A stretch of DNA of 64,000 nt from an uncultured Elusimicrobiales bacterium (GTDB lineage: Bacteria > Elusimicrobiota > Elusimicrobia > Elusimicrobiales > Elusimicrobiaceae): the NCBI GenBank assembly GCA_934662565.1, contig CAKUKI010000001.1, forward strand, positions 248,001-312,000, in the 5' to 3' direction. This document shows, piece by piece, positions 8,609 through 17,507 of the stretch. Numbering within the stretch: the stretch's first letter is position 1; each line of letters starts with the position of its first letter. A program made the translations under genes and the position numbers. Below the pieces are notes generated by a model. The model worked only from the letters and a program-made list of their open reading frames with translations. It was not told the origin of the DNA and did no database searches.

Positions 8609-10801
8609 CTATTTGGCTTGGGTCGATTCTGCGCCCGCATCTTTGGATTTTTTGAATAATCCGCCAATGCCTTTTAAGGTGCTTTTTACAGTATCCACCC
8701 CGCTTTGGGCCACTTTGCCGGTGGTTTTTACGGCGCCGGTGGCTACGTTTCCGGCGGTGGAGGCGGTACCGCCAACCACTTTGGCCGGTGTTTTATAATT
8801 CAGGATTCCCCCCACCAGCGAGCCGACCGTATTTAATACATCCAGCTTGCCCTTGGGGTTATCCAGCGTGCCGGTAATTTTCATCACAATCGGCGTTTGG
8901 CTGGTCAGCACGGTGGCGGAAACTTTCATATTAATATCATTTTTCGGGAAGTTTACCGTTCCGCTGCCGTTTACGTTGGTTAATTGGGATACCAAACTGG
9001 TTTTATCCACGTTCATAACCCCGTTTACAAAGGTGTATTTTCCTTCCGCCACGGAAAAGGTAATTTGGCCTTTTTTGGCGGCGTTTTCGGCGGGGAAAAT
9101 TTCCACATTCAGCGCTTTGCCCACTTTGTTGACCAAGGTAATGGGCAGGAGTAAAATTTTGACGATTTTATTGCCTTTTACCAAGGAGTCCAAATCCGTA
9201 ATGGCCCCCGGTTGCAAGGTAAAATCCACCTGTCCGTTGGCTTTGTCCATCGCGGCGCTGACGCGGGTTAAATCCGCATTTAGGTTAAAGCCTTCCGCGG
9301 TAAAATACGGCACTTTAATGGCCCCTATTTTTACGTTGGCTTTTATGTTCATCAGCATTTGAGGCGCTTGCGCGGCCGGTGCGGTCTGTGCCGGAGCGGT
9401 GGCTTGCGGGTTGTATGGTTCCTCACCCATGGACGGGAATTGAGCCAAAGTGAGTTTGGAAAGGTCCAAATTCAACCCCAAATTCAGTACGTCTTTAATG
9501 TTTTTGTACGAGAAAGACGAGGTAAACTTTTCCCCGTTAAAAAGTCCGGTCAAAACAGGGCAGGAAATATCATCCAGTGAGGTTATTTTAATCGCCCCGT
9601 TTAAGGCTTTAAGTGTAAAAACATCATACAGGGCACTTACATTTTTAAGCACCACGGAGCCGGAAACATCTTTGCCGTCTTTTTTATCCGTAGCGGTGAA
9701 CGAGCCGGTAATTTCACCTTCCGGCTTAAAATCCGCCACGGAAGACGTCATCTGCACGATTTCCCCCAAGTGCAAGGCCAAGTTGCCTTTTACCTGATAC
9801 ACGGGGTTTGGCCCGCCCCAGCCCGCCGTGCCGGACGCCGTAAAGCCGGAGTTCAATACCCCCAGTTTAATTTGGCGGATGTCCGCCGTGCTTTTATCCA
9901 AATTGGCCGCGGCGTTTACTTTTACCGTAATTTCCGGCAAGGAAAATTCCGGCAAATCGGGCAGAAAATCCGCAAACGTCCGTTGGTTTAAGCCGGATAA
10001 AGTACCCGTCAAATCCGCTTCCGGCGCGGCAAAGTTTTTAACTTGCCCTTTAAGCAAAAAGCGCATATTTTTATATTGGGCGGTAATGGCTTTGATGTTT
10101 ACATAGGCTTGCGGCAAATCCAAATTGGCCAGATTGACCGCCGTATCCACCGTGACAGGCACCGAGGCAGACAAATCCCCTTCCTGATAAGCCGTAGTAA
10201 ACTGGAGCTTTAACGAGAATATTTTTTTAAGGTCAAAATCCCGTATTCTCAAATTCAGTTTGTTTACCGCGGCGGACATTCCCGTCTGCAAATCTTTATA
10301 GGAAAACGCACAGTTGTTAATGTTGATTTGCTCGGCGGTTAAATCCAAGTCCAACGCTTCATCCGCGGCGGCGGAGTCGTCTGCCGGAGCGTCTTGTGGG
10401 GCGGAATTGGCTGCAAGGAGCGAGTCAAAATTAAAAGAGCCGTCTTTTTGCTTTATCACATTTACGGCTAAACCGTCTAAAGAAACGGTGCGGATTTCCA
10501 CCTTTTTATGCAGTAGCGGCAAGAGAGCCACTTTTACTTGCAGTTTATCCGCTTTTATAAAAGTCCCTTGGGCGAAAGATTGCGCTTCCGAAAGGGCAAA
10601 ATTGGTTAAAGTGACCCCAATTAAGTTAAAAGAAACCCCGTCAAAGGCAATTTCCCGATGGAAATTATCTTTGGCATAGCTGACGGCCATGGCCTTGAGC
10701 TTTTGGGGCGGATACATTACTTTTAAGGTAATCACTCCGGCCCCCAGCAGGGCAACACCAAGTACCCCGCAAATTAAAATCCATTTGAGTAGTTTTTTCA
10801 T
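8609..10801 (-). CDS. AsmA-family inner-membrane protein
   Basis: 730 residues: one N-terminal membrane helix (about 7-28), then a long periplasmic beta-rich region typical of the AsmA/TamB group, which is linked to outer-membrane biogenesis and bulk lipid transport between membranes. The N-terminal block with FDGVSFNLIGVTLTNFALSE and the C-terminal GSGTVNFPKNDINMKVSATV segment are family-like. Low-complexity Ala/Asp (about 130-150) and Ala/Pro/Gln (about 465-480) linkers interrupt it. The very C-terminus is Lys/Ser-rich. A TATAAT box six bases before the ATG and lack of a ribosome site suggest a leaderless message. The substrate is unknown. Confidence 0.85.
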   Translation of the reverse strand: MKKLLKWILICGVLGVALLGAGVITLKVMYPPQKLKAMAVSYAKDNFHREIAFDGVSFNLIGVTLTNFALSEAQSFAQGTFIKADKLQVKVALLPLLHKKVEIRTVSLDGLAVNVIKQKDGSFNFDSLLAANSAPQDAPADDSAAADEALDLDLTAEQININNCAFSYKDLQTGMSAAVNKLNLRIRDFDLKKIFSLKLQFTTAYQEGDLSASVPVTVDTAVNLANLDLPQAYVNIKAITAQYKNMRFLLKGQVKNFAAPEADLTGTLSGLNQRTFADFLPDLPEFSLPEITVKVNAAANLDKSTADIRQIKLGVLNSGFTASGTAGWGGPNPVYQVKGNLALHLGEIVQMTSSVADFKPEGEITGSFTATDKKDGKDVSGSVVLKNVSALYDVFTLKALNGAIKITSLDDISCPVLTGLFNGEKFTSSFSYKNIKDVLNLGLNLDLSKLTLAQFPSMGEEPYNPQATAPAQTAPAAQAPQMLMNIKANVKIGAIKVPYFTAEGFNLNADLTRVSAAMDKANGQVDFTLQPGAITDLDSLVKGNKIVKILLLPITLVNKVGKALNVEIFPAENAAKKGQITFSVAEGKYTFVNGVMNVDKTSLVSQLTNVNGSGTVNFPKNDINMKVSATVLTSQTPIVMKITGTLDNPKGKLDVLNTVGSLVGGILNYKTPAKVVGGTASTAGNVATGAVKTTGKVAQSGVDTVKSTLKGIGGLFKKSKDAGAESTQAK

Positions 10802-10807
10802 ATTTTA

Positions 10808-10816
10808 ATTATATCA
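10808..10816 (-). promoter_or_regulatory. Extended -10 for leaderless AsmA-like gene
   Basis: Minus-strand TG-A-TATAAT; the -10 hexamer ends six bases before the ATG at 10801. Confidence 0.6.
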
Positions 10817-10835
10817 ATTTGAAGGCATAAAAAGG

Positions 10836-10866
10836 CCGCCCTAAAAGGGGTTAGTTTTTAGGGCGG
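10836..10866 (-). terminator. Terminator of the Na/Pi-DUF1232 operon
   Basis: 11-bp perfect stem (10836-10846 with 10856-10866) followed on the minus strand by CCTTTTTATG. Confidence 0.9.
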
Positions 10867-10882
10867 GTATATCAAAAGCGGC

Positions 10883-11206
10883 TTATTTTTTATCGTCTAC
10901 GCGGGTGGCCTCCACATCCACCACGGTGGCATCGGGTTTAGGCTGGGTAATTGCCTTACGGTAGGCGCTTAAATCTTTCCTCCACAGGGCCAGCACCAGC
11001 AAAATAAAAGCGCCGTCATCTGTAATCCCCAATAGGGGCATTACATCCGGAAATAAGTCCACCGGACTAATCACATATACCAAGCACGCTAGCGTACTTA
11101 AAACGCTAATCCACGGGAATTTGTATTTCCCGCGCAATACCGCCCACGCCATAGAAAAAAACGTGCGGATATATCCGGCCGTTTCTTGCGGATTTATAGC
11201 CGCCAT
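10883..11206 (-). CDS. DUF1232 (YkvA-like) membrane protein
   Basis: 107 residues. The family core SPVDLFPDVMPLLGITDDGAFILLVLALW (two short hydrophobic helices around an SPIDLIPD-like motif) is clear at about residues 43-70. Molecular function of the family is not established. It begins one base after the stop of the Na/Pi cotransporter gene, with an AAGGAAG ribosome site, so the two are one transcript. Confidence 0.85.
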   Translation of the reverse strand: MAAINPQETAGYIRTFFSMAWAVLRGKYKFPWISVLSTLACLVYVISPVDLFPDVMPLLGITDDGAFILLVLALWRKDLSAYRKAITQPKPDATVVDVEATRVDDKK

Positions 11207-11207
11207 A

Positions 11208-12977
11208 TTATTTGCTTCCTTGGGCGGCGGCCAACTTGCCGGAATGTTCCGGCGCGCGGGCCCCCAAAATGTTTTCCGTCACGCGCAAGGCGTAATCGCC
11301 CATGCGTTCAAAGTTATTCAAAATATCCGCATAAGCCGTAATAAAGTCCGGACTGGCTTCTTCCCCTTCGTAATAGCGGGTGCTGCGGTCTTTGAGCAGT
11401 TGCTTTCTTAACGCATTGAGTTTTTCTTCCCGTTGGGCGGCCAGAATTAACATTTCGTTGGTTTCTTTTTGGGATTCCGCCGTAGGGTGCTGCACAAACA
11501 CAATGGCTTTGCGGGTGGCACGGGTAATTTCTTTCGTCAACTTGGCAATTTCTTCTATATTATCCACATCCGCTTGCGAAAACGCATTTTTACCGTGGAA
11601 TTTTTCCAAAATACGCGCAATTTTTTCCCCGCAGTCGCCCATGCGTTCAATGTTATTAATCACATCAAACAAAGACATCGTGTGCATAACGGAATCGCGC
11701 GACAGGTTGCCGTGGGTCAACTGGGTTAAATAAATGTTGATTTTGTGTTCCAAAACGTCAGTCGTTTTTTCGGCTTCTTTGGCATCTTCAATCAGCCGGT
11801 AGAACATTTTGTCGTCATCAATTTTTACGGCGTGCATAACCTTATCGGTCATTTTGGTCACAAAGCTCATCATGCGTTCCACTTCGTTGCGTACCGCCAC
11901 CAAAGCCAATTCCGGCGTGTTGGCAAAGCGGGTGGACAAGAAAATAAGCTCTGTAGATTTATTGTCTTCCCGTTTGTTTTTGGGGATAATCAGCAAGGTT
12001 AGCTTAGCCAGTTGCTTTAACAGCGGCAACATCAGTAGTGTATTTAAGACGTTAAACGCCGTGTGAAAGGCGGAAATGTGATACGGCAACACCGCCGTTA
12101 AGGTGGAGGGGTCTTTTACATAGGGGTTGCCGGGGACCAGCCAATCCACCCAATGAATAAAATGCTTAAAAATCAGCGCGACCCACAACACGCCAATCGC
12201 GTTGAATAAAAAGTGCCCCACGGCGGCGCGGCGGGCCGTGTTGTTCGCCCCGATAGCTGCCAAGTTGGCGGTAATGGTCGTGCCGATATTTTCCCCCAGT
12301 ACCAAAGCGCACGAGGTGGGAAAGTCAATAATTCCGGCGGCGGCGCAGGTAAGCGTCATAGCCATTACAGCACTGGACGATTGCAAAATAACGGTTAAAA
12401 TAGTACCGCTGAAAATAAGCGTGACCAAATTAAACAGATTGTCCGGACGGAATTTGGCAATCCATGCCACTACTTGCGGGTTTTGGGCAAAATCGGCCGG
12501 AATCGTGTTTTTCATCAGGTCCAGCCCCAAGAACAAAAGCCCAAAGCCGACCATCGCTTCCCCCATGCGGCGCAGCATGGGCGGGCGCGGGATAAACTGC
12601 ACAAAGAACCCCACCGCAATAACCGGCAGCGCAAATAGGGAAATTTGAATTTTGAACCCGAACAAGCTGACAATCCAAGCCGTCATGGTGGTACCGATAT
12701 TGGCCCCGAAAATAACGCCTAAAGACTGGTATAGGTTTAATAGCCCCGCACTGGCAAACCCCACCACCATGACCGTAGTGGCACTGGAAGATTGAATCAG
12801 GGACGTCACTAACATACCGCACGCGGTAGCCGCAAAGCGGTTGGTGGTGGCTATGCCTAAAAGTTGGCGCATACGCTCGCCGGATACTTTTTGCAAGCCG
12901 TCGCTCATCATTTTCATACCGGTTAGGAAAATAGCCAGTCCACCCAGTAAGTTGAGCAATATAAGCATGGTGTGCAT
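11208..12977 (-). CDS. Na/Pi cotransporter (NptA/PhoU-fused type)
   Basis: Inner-membrane sodium-dependent phosphate carrier. 589 residues from the chosen start (MHTMLILLNLLGGLAIFLTGM), which has an AGGAG ribosome site 11 bases upstream; a longer frame to 13022 has none. Two Na_Pi_cotrans repeats are visible, each with a QSSSA motif (TSLIQSSSATTVMVVG and ILQSSSAVMAMTL) and a GxNIGTT motif (FGANIGTTMTAW and LGENIGTTITAN). Residues from about 360 are a PhoU-like helical domain. It may import phosphate or export it under overload; the sequence does not decide. Confidence 0.94.
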   Translation of the reverse strand: MHTMLILLNLLGGLAIFLTGMKMMSDGLQKVSGERMRQLLGIATTNRFAATACGMLVTSLIQSSSATTVMVVGFASAGLLNLYQSLGVIFGANIGTTMTAWIVSLFGFKIQISLFALPVIAVGFFVQFIPRPPMLRRMGEAMVGFGLLFLGLDLMKNTIPADFAQNPQVVAWIAKFRPDNLFNLVTLIFSGTILTVILQSSSAVMAMTLTCAAAGIIDFPTSCALVLGENIGTTITANLAAIGANNTARRAAVGHFLFNAIGVLWVALIFKHFIHWVDWLVPGNPYVKDPSTLTAVLPYHISAFHTAFNVLNTLLMLPLLKQLAKLTLLIIPKNKREDNKSTELIFLSTRFANTPELALVAVRNEVERMMSFVTKMTDKVMHAVKIDDDKMFYRLIEDAKEAEKTTDVLEHKINIYLTQLTHGNLSRDSVMHTMSLFDVINNIERMGDCGEKIARILEKFHGKNAFSQADVDNIEEIAKLTKEITRATRKAIVFVQHPTAESQKETNEMLILAAQREEKLNALRKQLLKDRSTRYYEGEEASPDFITAYADILNNFERMGDYALRVTENILGARAPEHSGKLAAAQGSK

Positions 12978-13011
12978 AAAACAAAAGACTCCTGTTTTTG
13001 AATATAAAAAA

Positions 13012-13037
13012 AGAGGGAGCAAATTTCTGCGCCCTCT
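13012..13037 (-). terminator. Terminator of the paired membrane-protein operon
   Basis: AGAGGG/CCCTCT stem with an inner GCA/TGC pair, followed by seven T on the minus strand, between 13044 and the Na/Pi gene. Confidence 0.75.
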
Positions 13038-13043
13038 AACAAA

Positions 13044-13859
13044 TTAACGGGTTTGGGTAGTTTCTGTCAGTGCGTGGTAAATTTCCGAGGCACTGCCCAA
13101 GCCTATCATGCCGTTTAATACGGCAATCGGCAGGGAAAACACCCACATAACTACCATTCCCAACCAAAGTGATATTAAATAAAGCGGGGTCAGTAATACC
13201 TGTATGACGCCCGTTGCCAGGCCCAACAGCATAATGGCTATGCCGCTTACAATACAAAGTAAAAGGGTGTGGCAAGTGCGCCCCTTTAATAAGCGGTACA
13301 CATACACCGGTGCGTTCCACACCGTGGTATGGCTCAATGCCACCGCATAAAGGGAAAACGCCACATACACCGCCATAACTACCACCAATACCAGCATGAT
13401 TAAACCGGCCAATGCGGCAAAAATTAAAGAAGCCGTTGGAGAAATAAAATAAATGCCCACCCCAATTAAGGTAAGCACCAGTGCCAGTAGCAGCGCCGCC
13501 ACCCATACCAACAGGGTGACATAAACGGTGACGCCCAATACAGCCCATACTTTATGCCAAGCTGCTTTGAGGGCTTCTTTCCAAGTAAGTAAGTTGCCTT
13601 CGCGGGCGGTTTCCATGGTAATTAAAGAGGCCGTCATAATGATTATGCCAATAAACGCCGAGCACAAAGACCATACGGTGTATCCAACGGGGTGCTCCTG
13701 CATATTCTGCCCGAACGGCGTAGCCCCCATACATAACAGAGATAAAAGCAAAATAAGCGCTTGCCCGCCGCCAATAATTTGCACGAGCGCACGCGCCGAT
13801 TTGCGAACAGTTTGCAACGTATTATGAATTAATGCACGAACGGTTAAGTTTTCTACCAT
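13044..13859 (-). CDS. Polytopic membrane protein, function unknown
   Basis: 271 residues with about six strongly hydrophobic helices (near 32-50, 62-82, 105-145, 148-180, 205-230, 235-255). I do not recognise a catalytic motif. The layout (N-terminal amphipathic segment, then six helices) resembles that of the preceding gene product, and both recall bacterial six-helix domains of the YciC/DUF4013 kind; that is a weak structural impression. It starts five bases after the preceding gene with a GAGG ribosome site, so the two are co-transcribed and may form a complex. Confidence 0.75.
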   Translation of the reverse strand: MVENLTVRALIHNTLQTVRKSARALVQIIGGGQALILLLSLLCMGATPFGQNMQEHPVGYTVWSLCSAFIGIIIMTASLITMETAREGNLLTWKEALKAAWHKVWAVLGVTVYVTLLVWVAALLLALVLTLIGVGIYFISPTASLIFAALAGLIMLVLVVVMAVYVAFSLYAVALSHTTVWNAPVYVYRLLKGRTCHTLLLCIVSGIAIMLLGLATGVIQVLLTPLYLISLWLGMVVMWVFSLPIAVLNGMIGLGSASEIYHALTETTQTR

Positions 13860-13864
13860 AGTTA

Positions 13865-15046
13865 TTACCTCTTGGATAGTTTAATATTGTCCAGACCGTT
13901 GTTTTGCTGTTTTTGGGCCGATTGTTCCTTTTGTTTCTCTAGTATTTCCTGATTTTTGGCCATTTCGGCCGCCATATCATCATCAAACAAAATGGTGGGC
14001 ATACGGTCTTCTTCCTGTTGCATATATTCTTGCACTTTTAGATTACTGGGAGAATAGACTTGGTCCAAATGTTGCTGGGAGGCCGCCTGCATGTGTGCAT
14101 CTTCGGACGAAACCGTTGCTTTTAACATACCCACTTGGGCTTGGGGAGTAATAATATCCTGTGTGGGGGTTTGTACCGGCATCCCCGCGTTAACGGGCAA
14201 CACCGTAGAAACGGATTCTTGTTCCAAAATAGCCGCATCTTCCAATTCAAAACTGGCACGGTTGATGCCGTAGTCCAAATTCAAAAAAAGTAGCGTTTTA
14301 GCGGTAAACGCGCAGTAAAGCATAAAGCCCCACACTGCCGCCACTAAAAAGAACACTCCATACCAGCCGACGGTCAAGTGGGTAATATCAAAAGAATCGG
14401 CCCCAAAAAGCGGAATCCCTACTACCAAGGCCAACCCGCAAACTATAACCATCAAAAACGGAAACAGATAAATGGAAAGCAACATAATAACCGTAGAAAA
14501 ATAACGGCTAAAAACTAAATCCACACTATATTTAATGGCAGAAATGGGGTTTTCGCCGCGCAAAGTCAACACCTGTGCGGTAAAAGTACAAGGTAATGTA
14601 ATGAAGAAAAAAGACACCACTACCCCAACTCCGGTAAGTAATACAGAATGGGTAAGCCGGAAGACCCAACTTGTAATCATAGTGGCTACCCAAATTAATA
14701 TAGAAGCCAACAACAAATAAAAAGCAGGGAAAAGCGCCCGACTGAAACACTGCGGCAGAGAGGTGCCTTCTTTATTGGCGCGGGCAGCCAGCATATTCAC
14801 AAGCGTACACGGAAAAATACAGCGCACCATATACACTATAACAAAAGTTATTCCCACTGCGCCCAGTACCACCAAAACTTGGCCGAATAAAACGCCCCTT
14901 AAAAAGCTCATCACCACACCCATAAACAGGCAAACCAGCGCAAACAGGAAACATCCCAATACCAGTGTGCCAAAAGTACTATTGGCTAATTTGAAGGCTT
15001 CTATCCAAAGAGTAAACAAGTTAAAAGGTTTTTTCTTAAAATCCAT
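13865..15046 (-). CDS. Polytopic membrane protein with long cytoplasmic tail, function unknown
   Basis: 393 residues. About six membrane helices lie within residues 20-265. The remaining ~125 residues are polar and Gln/Met/Glu-rich (LDQVYSPSNLKVQEYMQQEE, then LEKQKEQSAQKQQN) and probably cytosolic, partly coiled coil. No enzymatic motif is seen. The start has a GGAG ribosome site and a TGC-TATAAT promoter 35 bases upstream. It is first of two genes; the partner (13044-13859) has a similar helix layout without the tail. Confidence 0.75.
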   Translation of the reverse strand: MDFKKKPFNLFTLWIEAFKLANSTFGTLVLGCFLFALVCLFMGVVMSFLRGVLFGQVLVVLGAVGITFVIVYMVRCIFPCTLVNMLAARANKEGTSLPQCFSRALFPAFYLLLASILIWVATMITSWVFRLTHSVLLTGVGVVVSFFFITLPCTFTAQVLTLRGENPISAIKYSVDLVFSRYFSTVIMLLSIYLFPFLMVIVCGLALVVGIPLFGADSFDITHLTVGWYGVFFLVAAVWGFMLYCAFTAKTLLFLNLDYGINRASFELEDAAILEQESVSTVLPVNAGMPVQTPTQDIITPQAQVGMLKATVSSEDAHMQAASQQHLDQVYSPSNLKVQEYMQQEEDRMPTILFDDDMAAEMAKNQEILEKQKEQSAQKQQNNGLDNIKLSKR

Positions 15047-15080
15047 ATCGGCTCCGCCTCTACGGCATATTATTAAAAAT

Positions 15081-15089
15081 ATTATAGCA
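15081..15089 (-). promoter_or_regulatory. Extended -10 promoter of the membrane-protein pair
   Basis: Minus-strand TGC-TATAAT, perfect -10 hexamer, no convincing -35. Confidence 0.6.
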
Positions 15090-15127
15090 ATAAACCGTCA
15101 CAAATTCACGCATTTTTTACAGTACGG

Positions 15128-16300
15128 TCAAAATGTATTTTTTAAGGCTTGTGCGGCGCAAAAACCACTGCTCCACGCCCACTGCAAATTGTATCCGCCC
15201 ACCAAACCGGTCACATCCAATAATTCCCCTATAATAAATAGCCCCGCTATTTGGCGGCATTCCAGCGTGGACGCATGAAGCTGGCGCACATCCACCCCGC
15301 CGGCGGTCACTTCCGCTTTGGTCAGGCCGGCCGTGTGCGCTGGGATTACCGAAAAGCGGTTTAACCGTTCAGCGGCTTTAAGCAGTTGCGCGTGCGTGGC
15401 GTTGGCGGCGCATACGTCCAGTTTACCCAACAAGGTTTTGGCTATTTTGGGCGAAATTTTATCCGCCAGTAAGGAAGAAAACGGCTTATTGATATTTTTA
15501 TGTGCCCGTAAAAATTCCGTGGCATTGACTTGGGGCAAAAAGTTGATTTCCACCGGTTCCCCCCGCCAAAATAAAGAGGCTTGCAACACCGCCGGCCCGC
15601 TAATGCCTTCGTGCGTAAACAATAAAGAGCCTTGGGTGGAAAACTTGCCCACTTTAATACTTACCGGTAGGGAATTGCCCGCCAAATGCACCGTTTGCCG
15701 GCGCAAAGTGTTTGGGAATACTAACCCCACTAATGCCGGCCGCGGCTCCACAATATTTAACCCCATTTCCCGCGCCGTTTTAATGCCGAAATTACTGGCC
15801 CCCAACGCGGGGTAAGAAAGCCCGCCGCTTGCCAATACCACGCGCCCCGCCTGCACCGTTCCGCGTGACGTGCGCACCGTAAATCCGGAGGAAGTTTTTT
15901 CCACCTTTAAGGCCTGCGTATTGAGCCAGATACGGCTAGCGGCTTCTTGCGCACGGCGGACCAAAAAATCCACCACATCTTGCGCATTTTGGGCAAAATA
16001 CTGCCCGCTCGGCATTTTGGTAAAGGGGATAGAGGCACTTTCCAACAGGTGTAAAAAGTCTGTATTTTTATAAGCGGCCAAGGCATTTTTGCAAAAGTGT
16101 TTGCTTTGGCTTTGGTAGTGCGCCGCCGTGACGGTTTGATTGGTAAAATTACATTTTCCGCCGCCGGATACAGCCAGCTTGGCCCCCGCACGGGCGTTGT
16201 GTTCTATTACAATTTTATCGGCATTAAAACTTCCGGCGCACATCAGCCCCGCGGCTCCGGCACCTATAATTACGGTATGGCAAGTTGTGGAATCTTTCAT
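15128..16300 (-). CDS. BaiN/YhiN (HI0933)-family FAD-dependent oxidoreductase
   Basis: 390-residue flavoprotein. Seen: FAD-binding VIIGAGAAGLMCAGSF at the N-terminus, the family mark LAVSGGGKCNFTN near residue 45, VVLASGGLSYPALGAS, and the C-terminal KAEVTAGGVDVRQL and GLFIIGELLDVTGLVGGYNLQWAWSSG that closes the FAD site. Members reduce varied substrates (for example bile-acid intermediates in BaiN); the substrate here is unknown. The ATG has no ribosome site, and a TATCCT box with TG upstream ends seven bases before it, so it may be leaderless. It is divergent from perR. Confidence 0.92.
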   Translation of the reverse strand: MKDSTTCHTVIIGAGAAGLMCAGSFNADKIVIEHNARAGAKLAVSGGGKCNFTNQTVTAAHYQSQSKHFCKNALAAYKNTDFLHLLESASIPFTKMPSGQYFAQNAQDVVDFLVRRAQEAASRIWLNTQALKVEKTSSGFTVRTSRGTVQAGRVVLASGGLSYPALGASNFGIKTAREMGLNIVEPRPALVGLVFPNTLRRQTVHLAGNSLPVSIKVGKFSTQGSLLFTHEGISGPAVLQASLFWRGEPVEINFLPQVNATEFLRAHKNINKPFSSLLADKISPKIAKTLLGKLDVCAANATHAQLLKAAERLNRFSVIPAHTAGLTKAEVTAGGVDVRQLHASTLECRQIAGLFIIGELLDVTGLVGGYNLQWAWSSGFCAAQALKNTF

Positions 16301-16307
16301 ATTTATT

Positions 16308-16316
16308 AGGATACCA
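16308..16316 (-). promoter_or_regulatory. Putative extended -10 for the flavoprotein gene
   Basis: Minus-strand TG-G-TATCCT ending seven bases before the ATG at 16300. Confidence 0.4.
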
Positions 16317-16350
16317 AAAAATAACGCGCCGCGCTTTACCTAAATACCAT

Positions 16351-16379
16351 TTGCATAATGCAGCAAATATTGCTATACT
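16351..16379 (+). promoter_or_regulatory. perR-rubrerythrin promoter
   Basis: TTGCAT (16351-16356), 17-base spacer, TATACT (16374-16379) preceded by TGC (extended -10). Confidence 0.75.
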
Positions 16380-16382
16380 TAT

Positions 16383-16402
16383 TTAAGAATAATTATTAAT
16401 AA
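16383..16402. promoter_or_regulatory. Putative PerR/Fur operator over the start site
   Basis: AT-rich 20-base imperfect palindrome with the perfect core AATAATTATT and outer TTA/TAA arms. It lies just downstream of the -10 box and over the expected transcription start of perR, where a repressor would act. It resembles a PerR box but is not a perfect match. Confidence 0.55.
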
Positions 16403-16410
16403 GGAATTTT

Positions 16411-16869
16411 ATGACCCAGTCCAGCAATACACAAATTTCCCCGCAGCGCTTGGAAGAATTTAAGCGCATTTGCAAAGCGCACGGTTTGCGCGTGACGCCG
16501 CAACGGGTGGAAATTTACAAAACGGTGGCTTTATCCAAAGCGCACCCCAATGCAGATAGCGTATACGCTTCTGTGCGGCGCACCATGCCCAATGTATCTT
16601 TAGATACGGTTTACCGCACGTTGGCTTCTTTGGAACAAATGGGGCTTGTGTTTCGGGTAGGGTTAGCCAGCAAGGCCCGTTTTGATGCCGATTTGAAAGA
16701 ACACTACCATTTTGTATGTATGGAATGTGGCGAAGTGTATGATGCATTCCCCCCGCAAGACCAGCATTTAACAGTGCCGGACGCATTAAAAGCGCTGGGG
16801 GACATAAAAAATGTAAATTTGCAAACCAGCGGTGTCTGCACCCACTGCCGGAAAAATCTAAAAAAATAA
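16411..16869 (+). CDS. perR: PerR-type peroxide-sensing repressor (Fur family)
   Basis: 152 residues: winged-helix DNA-binding half (residues 12-85) and dimerisation half. Metal ligands of PerR can be placed: His45 (KAHPNAD), Asp92 (RFD), His98 and His100 (EHYH), Asp111, plus the structural zinc Cys pairs C103/C106 and C143/C146. The Asp in RFD where Fur usually has Glu favours PerR, whose His oxidation by peroxide releases DNA (established for the family). Rubrerythrin, a peroxide reductase, follows 14 bases later in the same transcript. The start has an AAGGA ribosome site. Confidence 0.9.
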   Translation: MTQSSNTQISPQRLEEFKRICKAHGLRVTPQRVEIYKTVALSKAHPNADSVYASVRRTMPNVSLDTVYRTLASLEQMGLVFRVGLASKARFDADLKEHYHFVCMECGEVYDAFPPQDQHLTVPDALKALGDIKNVNLQTSGVCTHCRKNLKK

Positions 16870-16883
16870 GGAGACTGCTTACT

Positions 16884-17423
16884 ATGGAATTGAAAGGAAC
16901 CAAAACCGAAAAAAACCTGATGACCGCTTTTGCCGGCGAATCTCAGGCCCGCAATAAATATACCTATTATGCTTCCAAAGCCAAAAAAGAAGGCTTTGTG
17001 CAAATTGCCAAATTGTTTGAAGAAACGGCCAATAACGAAAAAGAACACGCTAAACTGTGGTTCAAAGCGTTGCACGGGGGCGAAATTGCCGACACCGCCA
17101 CCAACTTGGCTGATGCCGCCGCCGGTGAAAACTATGAATGGACCGATATGTATGCCACTTTTGCTAAAGAAGCCAAAGAAGAAGGCTTCACCAAATTGGC
17201 ATTCTTGTTTGAAGAAGTAGCCAAAATTGAAAAAATGCACGAAGAACGCTACCGCAAACTGTTAAAGAATGTGCAAACCCAAGAAGTTTTTGCCAAAACC
17301 GGTATTGTCATGTGGGAATGTGCCAACTGCGGCCACATCCACATTGGCGAAAAGGCGCCGGAAGTCTGCCCCGTCTGTGCGCACCCGAAAGCCTACTTTA
17401 TGGTCCATCCGGAAAACTTCTAA
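16884..17423 (+). CDS. rbr: Rubrerythrin
   Basis: Non-haem diiron peroxidase of anaerobes, cytosolic. 179 residues: N-terminal ferritin-like four-helix domain with the ligand motifs [12 protein letters not shown] and EKEHAKLW in the first half and [17 protein letters not shown] in the second; C-terminal rubredoxin domain with C146-x2-C149 and C162-x2-C165. Electrons from rubredoxin reduce hydrogen peroxide to water. Position directly after perR with an AAGGAG ribosome site makes it the effector of that operon. Confidence 0.97.
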   Translation: MELKGTKTEKNLMTAFAGESQARNKYTYYASKAKKEGFVQIAKLFEETANNEKEHAKLWFKALHGGEIADTATNLADAAAGENYEWTDMYATFAKEAKEEGFTKLAFLFEEVAKIEKMHEERYRKLLKNVQTQEVFAKTGIVMWECANCGHIHIGEKAPEVCPVCAHPKAYFMVHPENF

Positions 17424-17453
17424 TCCCGCATGGTGTGCTTATTTGTAAAAAGA

Positions 17454-17479
17454 CCCCGCTGAACGGCGGGGCCTTTTTT
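17454..17479. terminator. Bidirectional terminator
   Basis: CCCCGC/GCGGGG stem with T-rich flanks on both strands, between rubrerythrin (plus) and the exporter gene (minus). Confidence 0.88.
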
Positions 17480-17507
17480 ATGCGGGTTGCAAATAAGTCC
17501 AAAGCAC

